From positions 1 to 64,000 of the forward strand of contig NZ_JADOEP010000011.1 in NCBI RefSeq assembly GCF_016745275.1: a stretch of DNA of 64,000 bases, given 5' to 3'. A program made the translations under genes and the position numbers. Shown in pieces: positions 50,506 to 59,478 of this stretch. Source of the stretch: Enterococcus sp. BWB1-3 (GTDB taxonomy: Bacteria; Bacillota; Bacilli; Lactobacillales; Enterococcaceae). A model generated the notes under the pieces. The model searched no databases, had not been told where the DNA came from, and saw nothing but the letters and a program-made list of their open reading frames with translations. Position 1 is the stretch's first letter. Each line of letters begins with the position of its first letter.

Positions 50506-52068
50506 TTATTTATAATCTTCTTTGGAAATCTGACTTAACTTCTGCATATATTGATCCATTAAAACATAACCTTCCAACCGTCTAAGCTTATCAACGGAAC
50601 AGTTAACTTTTCTGCCGAAAAATGACCGCTTGCTGGCGATTTTCTTCATTTCAAATAGAAAATCATCCATACCGGCGACAAGATTGGCACTGCTCAGCCG
50701 ATTGCAGATCAAGATATCTTCTTTGCGCTGTTTCAGTACTTGTCCCCAAGAATAATTCAAATATTCAGCTTGAGAAATCTGCTGCTGCAGTTCGAACTGA
50801 TCTACACGGCGTTTTTGATCACGCTGCTTTTTCTTTCCGAGAACATTCATTCGCTTATTCATAAAACGCAGATAAATATCATCTTCCAGACTTTCCATCT
50901 CACTGACAGAAAAATTTGGTATTTTTTTTGGAGCAGGAACTGAGCAGCTGTTTTTCATCAATCTGGAAAATCTTGGCCAGTTACTCGGAGTCCGCTTGCG
51001 GGAGTCCTTTTGATGCAAGATCAGTTTTGAAAGCAATTGACCTCTGATTTCTTCTTCAGACAGCTGAGGCTCTGTTTCCTCAGCTTCTGATTGTTCAGCA
51101 GTGCTGGCCTTTTTCAAATCTTCAGCTTTCAAAACTTGATTTTCCTGATTTTTCCGGCGCAGTTTTTCTGTCGGAGATTCATTTTCGTTCTTATTGTCTT
51201 TGGCTGCCTTTTCTTGGGAGATTATATCCTCTTCGGCTGACCGGGTATTTCCTTGGGCCGTTTCTCGTGCCCTCCCCAACTTGAACTTTTTTTCAGCTTC
51301 CGTCGTTTCCTCCTGTTCATCAGGTTCGAAAGTGACATGCTGAATTTCAATTGTAACATCGTCCTCTTCAGAATACTCGCCTTCAACAGTCGGTGCTTCT
51401 GCAACCCTTGTAACAGGTTTCTTCTCAGCTTTCTCTTCAGGCACTGATTCCGGATTGTTTTCAATAATCGGCTGTGCTCGTTTTAGATGAATGGTATGTA
51501 TATTTCTTGAAATAACAGGCTGAGATTTTGCTTCCAAACGTGCCTGACCAATGGTCTCACTAAGCTCCCCGATCATTTTACGTAAACGGAACATCTCATT
51601 TGATGCTTCCATTATTTGCTTCAGTACAGTGTTTAATTCGGCAGGATTAGCATTTTCGTATCCTTTATAAACAAGAGAACGCTCCTCTTTTTGAACAACA
51701 ACCTCCGCCAGCCACTGCTTTAAGCCCGTTCTGGCATCTCTGGTCAGCGGTTCAAAACTGCCCATCAATAATGTATAGTACATCATTTCAGTTTCAACAT
51801 ACATATAGATTTTTTTGACGACCAGTTTATTAAAGTCCTTTGTTACATCCCAGCTATCGCAGATTGCATCAAAATATGCTTCCCCTTCTGCCAGATTTTG
51901 ATAATCTTTAGCCAGATTCATTTCACGGATTAAATAAAAATTATAAGGTGTCTCAACATTATCCGCATAAATTTCTCTGCCTAAAAATTCTGGATCAACA
52001 CTTTTACAAAGGAATACGGACTTTTTAACAGGTTCTGGTTTTCTATTCCGTTTACTAATTTTTCTCAC
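50506..52068 (-). CDS. Large uncharacterised protein with acidic linker
   Basis: 520 aa. An N-terminal folded-looking part (about 1-185; LIREMNLAKDYQNLAEGEAYFDAICDSW, KIYMYVETEMMYYTLLMG) ends in a coiled-coil-like stretch MRLRKMIGELSETIGQARLEAK. A long charged, low-complexity segment (about 205-345, rich in Glu, Lys, Thr) leads to a basic C-terminal part (about 375-520; LRFMNKRMNVLGKKKQRDQKRRVDQFELQQQ). No membrane segment or signal peptide. I do not recognise a family. The GTG start has GAGG only 2 nt before it, so the true start is uncertain. It lies alone, with a terminator. Confidence 0.65.
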   Translation of the reverse strand: MRKISKRNRKPEPVKKSVFLCKSVDPEFLGREIYADNVETPYNFYLIREMNLAKDYQNLAEGEAYFDAICDSWDVTKDFNKLVVKKIYMYVETEMMYYTLLMGSFEPLTRDARTGLKQWLAEVVVQKEERSLVYKGYENANPAELNTVLKQIMEASNEMFRLRKMIGELSETIGQARLEAKSQPVISRNIHTIHLKRAQPIIENNPESVPEEKAEKKPVTRVAEAPTVEGEYSEEDDVTIEIQHVTFEPDEQEETTEAEKKFKLGRARETAQGNTRSAEEDIISQEKAAKDNKNENESPTEKLRRKNQENQVLKAEDLKKASTAEQSEAEETEPQLSEEEIRGQLLSKLILHQKDSRKRTPSNWPRFSRLMKNSCSVPAPKKIPNFSVSEMESLEDDIYLRFMNKRMNVLGKKKQRDQKRRVDQFELQQQISQAEYLNYSWGQVLKQRKEDILICNRLSSANLVAGMDDFLFEMKKIASKRSFFGRKVNCSVDKLRRLEGYVLMDQYMQKLSQISKEDYK

Positions 52069-52363
52069 TTCCTCAAATATTCTGCCTTTATATTTTATGA
52101 TCTTTAAAAGATAATAAAATACACACTATCTTCTTAATTATACCGTTAATAAATAGAAATTGCTCTCACATTTTTAGTTAAAACAATTTATTTGTGAGTC
52201 AATCCTATTGATTTTACCACTTTCTCAAAAAAACAGCAAAAAACCATGTAAATTTTATGTGAATACCCCAAAAAAGCATTTCGTACTTTTTTCAATCCTA
52301 TCATTCATAGTATCTCGCTTAGAAATGAACACAACATTTCCTGCATTTCAAGGAAGCCGCTGC

Positions 52364-52403
52364 AAAAAAAGGCTGAGCATCTCTTCAAACACTCAACCTT
52401 TTG
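52364..52403 (-). terminator. Terminator, probably of the thiamine operon
   Basis: AAAAGG-TGAG pairs with CTCA-CCTTTT; minus-strand TTTTTTTGC. It lies about 310 nt beyond thiE, after the repeat. Confidence 0.7.
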
Positions 52404-52478
52404 TATAAAAAGCATTTAGACAAGTCAGAACTTCCCCCTGATTCATTTTGTGCTTCCATGCTATTGGATAAATTTCTA

Positions 52479-52707
52479 AACGCTTTTCCAAGCAGACACG
52501 TTTGTATCAAGAATCGAACAAGGCAAGACTTGCAGAGACAAGATTTTTCTGTAGTAGGAAGTCTTTGTCCCGCCGTTTATTCAGGTCAGATACGAAGAGA
52601 GTTTGAAACTTCATTTCTGTCCTACTCCTGTGCGGGCTCCACGCTTCTTGGACTAGAAGCATAGATTAGTTTTAATTCGATCAATACACCAGCAATTAGC
52701 GGGACTC
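52479..52707 (+). repeat. Composite interspersed repeat, copy 3
   Basis: 43-bp left module (52479-52521), a short middle (AAGACTTGCAGAGACAAG), TTTGTCCCGCCGTTTATTCAG (52563-52583) that matches the flank of the 14812 element in reverse, and the right module 52636-52679 shared with copy 1. The end ATTAGCGGGACT mirrors CCCGCC, giving inverted GCGGGAC ends. Confidence 0.75.
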
Positions 52708-52713
52708 ACATAA

Positions 52714-53352
52714 TTATAACTGACCTTTCAATTGTCGAATGGTTTGCGAAATTGATTTCGCTTGTGTAACCGCTGAAATGACTGCAGCACCGCCGACCTC
52801 TGTCTGAAGAATCTCGGCTATATTCTTTATATTGATTCCTCCAATTGCAACAGTAGGCTTTGATGCCTTATTTACCAGCTCGCTCAGCTTTTCAACACCA
52901 ATCGGAGGTTTTGCATCTTCTTTTGAAATAGTGCCGAAAACCGGACCAATCCCATAATAAGACAGTCCTTTCAACTGATTGGCTGAATTAATTTCCTTTT
53001 CATCATAACAGGACAGACCAACAATCTTTTCTTTAAAAAGCGGCAATACCTCCAGGATATGTTGGTCTTCCTGCCCGACATGAATACCATCAGCTTCGAT
53101 TTCAAGAGCCAATTCAACATCATCATTCACAATAAAGGGAGTCTGATATTTGCGGCACAAATTCTGACAGATACGTGCCATTTGCTTTCGATCCTCAAAT
53201 TTTTGAAGACTGCCTTTCCCCTTTTCCCTGTATTGAAAACATGTAATTCCTGACTGCAGCGCTTCTTCCAATACCTCCGGCAAACTCCCTATTGGAATAT
53301 CCTGAGTGCCGGCAATCCAATAAACTTCTAAATAGCTTTTATTTTTCTTCAT
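52714..53352 (-). CDS. thiE: Thiamine-phosphate synthase
   Basis: Joins the pyrimidine and thiazole phosphates to thiamine phosphate. 212 aa TIM barrel: ITCFQYREKGKGS, IVNDDVELALEIEADGIHVGQED, YYGIGPVFGTISKEDA and VAIGGINIKNI, all standard ThiE active-site stretches. ATG start, overlapping thiD by 14 nt. Last gene of the tenA-thiM-thiD-thiE salvage operon. Confidence 0.97.
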   Translation of the reverse strand: MKKNKSYLEVYWIAGTQDIPIGSLPEVLEEALQSGITCFQYREKGKGSLQKFEDRKQMARICQNLCRKYQTPFIVNDDVELALEIEADGIHVGQEDQHILEVLPLFKEKIVGLSCYDEKEINSANQLKGLSYYGIGPVFGTISKEDAKPPIGVEKLSELVNKASKPTVAIGGINIKNIAEILQTEVGGAAVISAVTQAKSISQTIRQLKGQL

Positions 53353-54160
53353 TTATTTTTACCTTTCGATACGCCCAATGATTAGTAGGTCCATTTCCTT
53401 TGCCCACATCTATACCATCTGTAATTGCTGCTTGGATAAATGCTTTTCCGATTCGAACCGCTTCTTCTACCGATTTTCCCTTTGCAAGCTCAGCTGTGAT
53501 ACAAGCAGAAAAGGTGCAGCCCGTGCCATGCGTATTTTTAGTGTCTATTCGTTCAGCCGTCAGCCACTCAATCTTACCGGAAGACAGTAGAAGCATGTCA
53601 GATGATTCTTTATCGGCAAGATGATGTCCACCTTTGACTACGACATTTTTTGCTCCAAGAGATTGGATTAATTTTCCCGCTGCAGCCATGTCTTCTTGAC
53701 TGGTGATCGTCATTTTACTAATTGCTTCTGCTTCCGGAATATTTGGTGTAATTATTTCGGCCAACGGCAACAGCAGTTCAATCAGGGCTTGAACTGCGTC
53801 TTCTTTCAGCAATGCATGCCCCCCCTTAGCAATCATCACAGGGTCAATCACTAGCGGACCAAAGTCAGCTATCTGTAAAAATTGAGCAACACATCGAATT
53901 ATTTCTTCTGTGAACAGCATACCTGTTTTAACTGCATCAATTGAAAAATCTTCTTGTATCACGTTCAGCTGATCAATAATTGCAGCTGTTGAAATGTCGT
54001 AGACTGCCTTGACTCCCTGAGTATTCTGAATGGGCAAAGCCGTCAGGACAGAAGTACCAAAAACAAATCTTTCCTGAAACGTTTTTAAATCTGCCTGCAT
54101 CCCGGCTCCGCCACCGCTGTCAAATCCTGCAATTGTCAACGCCTGTATTGTTTTGTTCAT
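53339..54160 (-). CDS. thiD: Hydroxymethylpyrimidine (phosphate) kinase
   Basis: Phosphorylates HMP and HMP-P. 273 aa, ribokinase-like fold. TIAGFDSGGGAGMQADLKTF near the N terminus, VIDPVMIAKGGHALL, NIPEAEAI, VVVKGGHH and the catalytic anion hole NTHGTGCTFSACI. ATG start overlaps the thiM stop by 4 nt (ATGA). Confidence 0.97.
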   Translation of the reverse strand: MNKTIQALTIAGFDSGGGAGMQADLKTFQERFVFGTSVLTALPIQNTQGVKAVYDISTAAIIDQLNVIQEDFSIDAVKTGMLFTEEIIRCVAQFLQIADFGPLVIDPVMIAKGGHALLKEDAVQALIELLLPLAEIITPNIPEAEAISKMTITSQEDMAAAGKLIQSLGAKNVVVKGGHHLADKESSDMLLLSSGKIEWLTAERIDTKNTHGTGCTFSACITAELAKGKSVEEAVRIGKAFIQAAITDGIDVGKGNGPTNHWAYRKVKINEEK

Positions 54161-54963
54161 CCGTCAATCCTCCTGATTCTGGCTGATTTTTCGACTTTTT
54201 CCTGATTCAGTAAAGAAAGTTCATCAAGCAGCTCCTGTCTAAATGTTCCTACTGCAAGTCTCTTAAGTTTTCCGGCAACTGATTCACCTGCCAGTGCATA
54301 GCTGCAATTGGCCAGCACAACGGATTCAAGCGATGTTTCTGTATCAACAGCTAAAAACGCTCCGCAAATAGAAGACAGTAAACAGCCGGCACCTGTCATT
54401 GAAGTAAAATAAGGAGTTCCATTTTCAACAAGATAAACAATCCGTCCATCTGTGACAACGTCTTTTTCCCCGCTGACAGATACAAATGTCTGATATTTAT
54501 TCGCAACCTTCTTCGCTGCAGCAATGATATCTGCAGAGCCGGCTCCCGCATCTACACCTTTACTGGTCCAATCACTCTCTGCCAATGCAGCAATCTCTCC
54601 TGCATTTCCACGAATCAGTGTTGGACTAATGCTTGTCAACAGATGTGCAACCGCTTCTTTTCGATACAAAGTTGCACCCACTCCTACAGGATCAAGCACA
54701 ACTGGTTTGTTCAGCTGATTGGCTTTTTCACCAACAGTAATCATAGCCTCCAATTGCACCTGTGAAAGGGTCCCAGTATTTAAAACCGTTGCATCCGCTA
54801 TTATTGCCACCTCAATCATTTCTTCAAGCGCTGAGGACATAAATGGTGAGGCACCCAATGCCAAAAGACCATTCGCTGAATCATTTGCAACGACGATATT
54901 GGTAATATTATGAATCAAAGGATTTTGCTTTCTGATTTCATCAATTAAATAATATGGATACAT
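54157..54963 (-). CDS. thiM: Hydroxyethylthiazole kinase
   Basis: Salvage kinase for the thiazole half of thiamine. 268 aa: PLIHNITNIVVANDSANGLLALGASP, VVLDPVGVGATLYR, IRGNAGEIAAL and the ATP-site MTGAGCLLSSICGAF. The ATG at 54963 follows GGGAGGAATCTTC; a GTG five codons before overlaps that site. Fully coupled to thiD. Overlaps the end of tenA by 19 nt. Confidence 0.96.
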   Translation of the reverse strand: MYPYYLIDEIRKQNPLIHNITNIVVANDSANGLLALGASPFMSSALEEMIEVAIIADATVLNTGTLSQVQLEAMITVGEKANQLNKPVVLDPVGVGATLYRKEAVAHLLTSISPTLIRGNAGEIAALAESDWTSKGVDAGAGSADIIAAAKKVANKYQTFVSVSGEKDVVTDGRIVYLVENGTPYFTSMTGAGCLLSSICGAFLAVDTETSLESVVLANCSYALAGESVAGKLKRLAVGTFRQELLDELSLLNQEKVEKSARIRRIDG

Positions 54964-55628
54964 GAAGATTCCTCCCACTGTTCCTGTTCATAGGCCATGC
55001 CCCAGAACTTCCATTCCTGATAGCTGCTAACTAAAAAACTTTGAAGCATCAAGTTTCTTTCTGATTCTGAGACATTTTCAGCGAGGAAATCAGTCAGCCT
55101 TCTTTGGCGGTCAACTGCTTCCTGATATCCTGTACTGTCATACGTTTCAATCCATTGTTGATAAAGGGGCTTCGGGGAACCGTTTTCAATCAGCATTTCT
55201 CCAATTTCCTGATACAGCCAGTAACAGGGAAGCAGTGCTGCAGCAGTTCTCGCTGCACTGCCCGAAGCCAGTTCCTTATACATATGTGCAGTATAATAAT
55301 ATGCAGTTGGTGCAATCGGTGTGGCTTGTATCTCTTTTTCATCAATTCTCAGCTCTTTGAAAAAACTTTCTCGTACAGCAAGCTCTGCTTCATCCAAGCC
55401 TGCGACACCGGCAAGAAATGATTTCTTTATGTCTTTGTCCTCTGAAAGCTCTGCAGCAGCTTGATGAATATTAGAGAACTGCTCCAGATAATACCTATCC
55501 TGAATCAGGTAATAACGAAATATTTCCGGTGAAAGTGTCCCTTCTTTCAACTCCTTTAAAAACGGATGCTGCTTACTTTTATTCCACAACTCATCTGCCT
55601 GTTCCCTTACTTCCTCTGTAAAACTCAT
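54945..55628 (-). CDS. tenA: TenA family aminopyrimidine aminohydrolase
   Basis: Recovers HMP from degraded thiamine (thiaminase II fold). 227 aa, helical; HPFLKELKEGTLSPEIFRYYLIQDRYYLEQF, catalytic cysteine in LLPCYWLYQEIGE, and the C-terminal YEQEQWEE (here EWKFWGMAYEQEQW). Start is the ATG at 55628, with GAGGAGGAACAAG just before; a longer in-frame form would run into the leader terminator. First gene after the TPP riboswitch. No thiC or thiG is present, so the operon salvages rather than synthesises. Confidence 0.96.
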   Translation of the reverse strand: MSFTEEVREQADELWNKSKQHPFLKELKEGTLSPEIFRYYLIQDRYYLEQFSNIHQAAAELSEDKDIKKSFLAGVAGLDEAELAVRESFFKELRIDEKEIQATPIAPTAYYYTAHMYKELASGSAARTAAALLPCYWLYQEIGEMLIENGSPKPLYQQWIETYDSTGYQEAVDRQRRLTDFLAENVSESERNLMLQSFLVSSYQEWKFWGMAYEQEQWEESSCIHII

Positions 55629-55662
55629 CTTGTTCCTCCTCAATTTTTTTGAGAAGAAAGCC

Positions 55663-55709
55663 AAAAAAACAGAAAAACCCTTCAGAATGTACGAAACCAT
55701 CTTGAAGAG
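55663..55709 (-). terminator. Riboswitch-controlled terminator
   Basis: CTTCAAGATG pairs with CATTCTGAAG (one mismatch), followed on the minus strand by GGTTTTTCTGTTTTTTT, between the TPP aptamer and tenA. Confidence 0.85.
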
Positions 55710-55735
55710 TCTAAAATATCTTATTCTATTTCTCA

Positions 55736-55821
55736 GACTACTTCCCTACGCAAGTATCAACTCACAGGTTCAAAGGGTCCGTTCACATGAACGTCTCAGT
55801 CATAAAGACACCCCCAGCATA
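55736..55821 (-). promoter_or_regulatory. TPP riboswitch (thi box)
   Basis: Minus strand shows GGGGGTGTC, CTGAGA, ACCCTTTGAACCTG and the 3' core CTTGCGTAGGGAAGT in the order and spacing of the thiamine pyrophosphate aptamer. A terminator follows directly, so TPP should switch off the tenA-thiM-thiD-thiE operon. Confidence 0.95.
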
Positions 55822-55827
55822 TCTAAA

Positions 55828-55857
55828 ATTATAACATAGAAAGAAAAGAAGAAACAA
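55828..55857 (-). promoter_or_regulatory. Promoter of the thiamine operon
   Basis: Minus-strand TTGTTT, 18-nt spacer, perfect TATAAT (55828-55833), starting transcription just before the aptamer. The gap 55858-56119 shows no gene. Confidence 0.55.
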
Positions 55858-56119
55858 TGAAAAAAACAATCTTCGCAAAATAAACCTGTAAAACGATTTA
55901 CTCAGCAGCAGCAAGCGAAAAGAAAAAGTCTGCAGCCTGTATTGTTGAATTTAGGTAAAAAGCCAGAAACGGCATGATTGCATGCTCCACCAGACCGCTT
56001 CCTAAATCTTGTCAAAATATAGCAGTCAATTCAATAAAATCCAAATCTAAACTTCTTTATCATTACTCACAAATACAGTATCTCAAGCAGTATAACTCTT
56101 TTATCAGAATCACTCCGGA

Positions 56120-57157
56120 TCATTTAGAAGGTTCTTCCTTACGTACCGCAACAATTTCTTTTTTGATCTCTTTTCTCTTTTCAATCATCACATAAACCAT
56201 TCCTATCAGAAAGGGCAAAACAAAGCTGCCGAATCGATACAAGAGCAGAGAAGAAACAGCATCTACTGTCCCTACCAAAGGTTTAAACAGCAACAGATAG
56301 ACAAATTCAAATGAGCCAATTCCAGCAGGTGTTGGAATGACACCAGCCAGAACAATCGCAAAACTAGTATAAGACAATGTCAGCAGCAAGTCGAGGGAAG
56401 AATGATGCTCAACCAAAGCTACATAAGGAATAACCAGCCAGATCAGAACTTTTCCCACATTCCACATGAATATACGAATCATTGCAGAGTGGTCTTTGAT
56501 CACTGTCTGGACGGTATCCCTCAGTGAATAAATCTGGATATTCCATTGGTCTACCCAATCCCTAAGCTTAGGTCGCTTGATATGCTTATCCGCCCAAACC
56601 GTTAAAAATACTTGCAGTCTGATACTGATTGAAAGAGCTAAAATAACAACAACAATCAAAAAGCTGAAAATTAAACTAGCTAAAATAAATGGAATCATCA
56701 TGGGGGCATTCGAATAAAGAAGCGGAAACTGAAAAATAAGACCTAAGACAGCTAAAAAGATTACAGCCAGTTTATACATAATCATATGCAGAGCTGTAAT
56801 ACCAATAGCCTGAGAGGTTGCCAGAGCCTTTTTCCGGTAATAAAGCACTTCTGAAACAAGCGTTCCTGTACCAAAAGAAACAATCCGATAAAAAGCAACA
56901 TAACAGGAAGCAAAGAAGCCGTCCTTTGTTGTAAAATCAGGCTGAAAGCTGTAGACAATTTCTTTAATCGATCGACCTTCTACAATTTGATAGAACACCC
57001 CCAGCCCAACAACAGCCAGTAGGGTAAAAACACTTGTTTTCAGCAGTTGTGCAAAAATACTGCTTAATGAATTATCTATTACATAAAAAACGATTCCAAT
57101 CATAACCAGCATCAAAATCACATTAAAAATGATTTTCAGCATAGGTTTGTTTTTCAT
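56120..57157 (-). CDS. Lysylphosphatidylglycerol synthase TM-region / flippase-like protein (UPF0104)
   Basis: 345 aa integral membrane protein with about eight hydrophobic helices and the family signature PTPAGIGSFEFVY near residue 280, like the N-terminal flippase half of MprF but with no C-terminal aminoacyl-transferase domain. Stand-alone members of this family are of uncertain substrate; lipid translocation is the likely role. ATG start after AAAGGAGGAAGTC, 11 bp after the DUF1294 gene, so the two form an operon. Confidence 0.85.
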   Translation of the reverse strand: MKNKPMLKIIFNVILMLVMIGIVFYVIDNSLSSIFAQLLKTSVFTLLAVVGLGVFYQIVEGRSIKEIVYSFQPDFTTKDGFFASCYVAFYRIVSFGTGTLVSEVLYYRKKALATSQAIGITALHMIMYKLAVIFLAVLGLIFQFPLLYSNAPMMIPFILASLIFSFLIVVVILALSISIRLQVFLTVWADKHIKRPKLRDWVDQWNIQIYSLRDTVQTVIKDHSAMIRIFMWNVGKVLIWLVIPYVALVEHHSSLDLLLTLSYTSFAIVLAGVIPTPAGIGSFEFVYLLLFKPLVGTVDAVSSLLLYRFGSFVLPFLIGMVYVMIEKRKEIKKEIVAVRKEEPSK

Positions 57158-57168
57158 GACTTCCTCCT

Positions 57169-57453
57169 TTAAGAAAAATAGCTGAAATACAGATAAAGAA
57201 TGCCGCAGAAAACGAAGCTTCCCAATATGAAAGCAGCATAAAATTTTAATTTTCTTGATTTATGACGAAAGATCTGCTGCCCGATTAATCCCGCCGGCCC
57301 ACCGCCAATGATTCCGGCTGTGAGTATTCTGTGTTCTGGAATTCGCCAGCCGCCTTTTTTGGCCTGACTCTTGTCGTAATACATAATAAAGAAAACATAG
57401 AGATTAATAATTATCAAATAAATCCATAAAAAAACATTTACTGACAGTAACAT
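57169..57453 (-). CDS. DUF1294 family membrane protein (YsdA-like)
   Basis: 94 aa with two or three hydrophobic helices and the DUF1294 core YYDKSQAKKGGWRIPEHRIL-GGGPAGLIGQQIFRHKSRKLKF. Function unknown. ATG start after GAGGCAAGTGT. Co-transcribed with the flippase-like gene. Confidence 0.88.
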   Translation of the reverse strand: MLLSVNVFLWIYLIIINLYVFFIMYYDKSQAKKGGWRIPEHRILTAGIIGGGPAGLIGQQIFRHKSRKLKFYAAFILGSFVFCGILYLYFSYFS

Positions 57454-57732
57454 ACACTTGCCTCACTTTCATACAAAATAGTTGGTTTACAGCTGCTTAT
57501 TTAAATTTGCGACCCAGTCAGGTACTCAATATCTGGAAGCTCATTCACTTTTCTCACTATAATTTTTGACAGATAAGACATCAGTTTAAGTATATTAACT
57601 CTTGGCAAAATAATTAAGTGGAACACCTTATGTCCTCGGCGCTTGAAGAAATGATTGGGGTGACAAGCATTCATCAGCGGGCTTGGCAGCAGTAAAGTTT
57701 CGACAGCCTCCAACAGAGTTTTTCATTAAAGG

Positions 57733-57934
57733 GACGGTGACATTAGTATCAGTATAGCTAAGTCCCCAAAAACTGAATAAACAGTGTTCCACGCAGGAGC
57801 ACGTTCTTACATGACCCTCAGACATGCGACGAGCATTCGAAGAAGCGTAGGAGCACGCTCTTACATGACCCCTCAGATATGCGACGAGCATTCGAAGAAG
57901 CGTAGGAGCACGCTTTGTCACAGCATCATTTTCT
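57733..57934 (+). repeat. Interspersed repeat, TGTGACA family, with tandem 54-55-bp units
   Basis: Begins GGGACGGTGACATTAG and ends GCTTTGTCACAGC, with CCCCAAAAACTGAATAAACAG inside as in the 16663 and 36915 copies. Contains two head-to-tail units (57796-57849 and 57850-57904) carrying GCGACGAGCATTCGAAGAAG, plus a partial third. Transcribed ends and inverted termini resemble a mobile miniature element. The flanking gaps (57454-57732 and 57935-57966) have no gene. Confidence 0.8.
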
Positions 57935-57966
57935 CCTGCCATTTTAGTTCGCCGTCAATTTTTATA

Positions 57967-58137
57967 TCAAGCTAAATCAACAGCTGCCTGATCAGCAACA
58001 TCCGGTCCAATCTGCTGCAGATAGCAAGTCACTGCACCCTTATCTTTTTCTTCTGCATACGTCACAAGTTTTTCAGCAAATTCTTTTCCTTGTTCACTTC
58101 TGGATATTTCGTTGGTTAAAATCAGCATTTTTTCCAT
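57967..58137 (-). CDS. Small hypothetical protein, 56 aa
   Basis: ATG at 58137 opens MEKMLILTNEISRSEQGKEF, continues with a helical, Lys/Glu-rich stretch and a C-terminal CYLQQIGPDVADQAAVDLA before TGA at 57967. GAGGGGATGATGAG precedes the ATG. Acidic, soluble, no membrane segment. No family recognised; the beginning looks like a Rossmann-type strand, so it might be a truncated remnant of a larger protein. It stands between the repeat and pepT, without an obvious operon. Confidence 0.5.
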   Translation of the reverse strand: MEKMLILTNEISRSEQGKEFAEKLVTYAEEKDKGAVTCYLQQIGPDVADQAAVDLA

Positions 58138-58228
58138 CTCATCATCCCCTCACAAGAAAAAAACAAGACCGGAGCAACGGTTAATCCTGCAGCTCCAGCC
58201 TTATAAAACAAAAGATTCTCAACCGCTT

Positions 58229-59467
58229 TTACTTATTGATTTTGGCATTCAGCTCAGCAATTTTTACAATTACATCTGTTGCCTTTTCCATTGCCTGAAG
58301 TGAAACATATTCAAAACGTCCATGCATGTTTTCTCCGCCGGCAAAAATATTTGGGGTCGGTATTCCCATAAAAGAAATTTTTGAGCCGTCTGTTCCACCA
58401 CGAATCGGTTCAATGACTGGTTTTATATCCAGTTCAATCATCGCCTGTTTTGCCACTTCAATAATACTCATGTCTTTTTCAATAATTTCGCCCATATTGT
58501 AGTATTGATCAAACAAGTTCATCACAACACGTTCCTGATCAAACTGACTGTTTAATTTAGCCTGAATCTCCGTAATCATCTCTTTACGAGCTTCAAATTT
58601 CTCGCGGTCATGGTCACGGATAATGTAAATCATCTGTGCTTCTTCCGGAGTTCCTGACAATTGATGGAGATGGAAAAAGCCTTCTCTGCCCTCTGTCTTT
58701 TCAGGTACTTCCTCTGCAGGCAATTCATTATGAAAATCAATAGCCAGCTGTAACGCATTAATCATGGTGTCTTTTGCAGTTCCAGGATGAACATTTTTTC
58801 CAAGAAGCGTAATTTCTGCCTGTGCTCCATTAAAGGTTTCAAACTGCAGTTCCCCGACAGGTCCGCCATCCACTGTATACGCAAAATCAACATTAAACTG
58901 GTCAACATCAAATTTATTTGCACCTATCCCGATTTCTTCATCGGGGCCGAATGCCACCCGAATCGTTCCATGTTCAATTGATGGATTCTTAATTAAGATT
59001 TCCATAGCAGTCATTATTTCAGCAATCCCGGATTTATCGTCAGCACCTAACAAAGTTGTCCCATCTGTCGTAATAAGTGTCTGTCCGGCATAATTTTTTA
59101 AGTTCGGAAAATCATTCGTATTTAGCGTGTATTTCCCTTCAGCATCTAATTTAATGGTCGATTTTCCATCATAATTTTCAACAATCTGAGGATTTACATT
59201 TTCTGCATTAAAATCAGCAGTATCCATATGTGCAATAAAACCAATTGTACGCACGTCTTTGTCTGTATTTCCCGGCAGCGTGGCTATCACAAAACCATTA
59301 TCCTCATTATAAAAAACCTCTGACATTCCCAGTTCTTCCAGTTCCTTTTTCAGTGTGCGGGCAAAAGCAACCTGAGTCTCTGTTGAAGGGGTCGTTTTAC
59401 TCAGCGGATTTGACCGTGTTTCAGTCTTTACATAGCGTAAAAAACGAGGTAATAAATTTTCGTACAT
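58229..59467 (-). CDS. pepT: Peptidase T (tripeptide aminopeptidase)
   Basis: Cytoplasmic zinc aminopeptidase releasing the N-terminal residue of tripeptides. About 412 aa, M20 family: [11 protein letters not shown] holds the first zinc His and Asp, [14 protein letters not shown] the bridging Asp, [11 protein letters not shown] the catalytic Glu pair, and [15 protein letters not shown] and the C-terminal [14 protein letters not shown] the others. I prefer the ATG at 59467, 8 nt after TAGGAG; the ATG two codons earlier is too close. It follows nif3 by 11 bp. Confidence 0.96.
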   Translation of the reverse strand: MYENLLPRFLRYVKTETRSNPLSKTTPSTETQVAFARTLKKELEELGMSEVFYNEDNGFVIATLPGNTDKDVRTIGFIAHMDTADFNAENVNPQIVENYDGKSTIKLDAEGKYTLNTNDFPNLKNYAGQTLITTDGTTLLGADDKSGIAEIMTAMEILIKNPSIEHGTIRVAFGPDEEIGIGANKFDVDQFNVDFAYTVDGGPVGELQFETFNGAQAEITLLGKNVHPGTAKDTMINALQLAIDFHNELPAEEVPEKTEGREGFFHLHQLSGTPEEAQMIYIIRDHDREKFEARKEMITEIQAKLNSQFDQERVVMNLFDQYYNMGEIIEKDMSIIEVAKQAMIELDIKPVIEPIRGGTDGSKISFMGIPTPNIFAGGENMHGRFEYVSLQAMEKATDVIVKIAELNAKINK

Positions 59468-59478
59468 TCTCATTACTC

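Noticed and set aside
57628-57942. 104-codon minus-strand frame over the repeat
   Set aside because: It is the repeat element read through; the repeated peptide changes frame use between copies.
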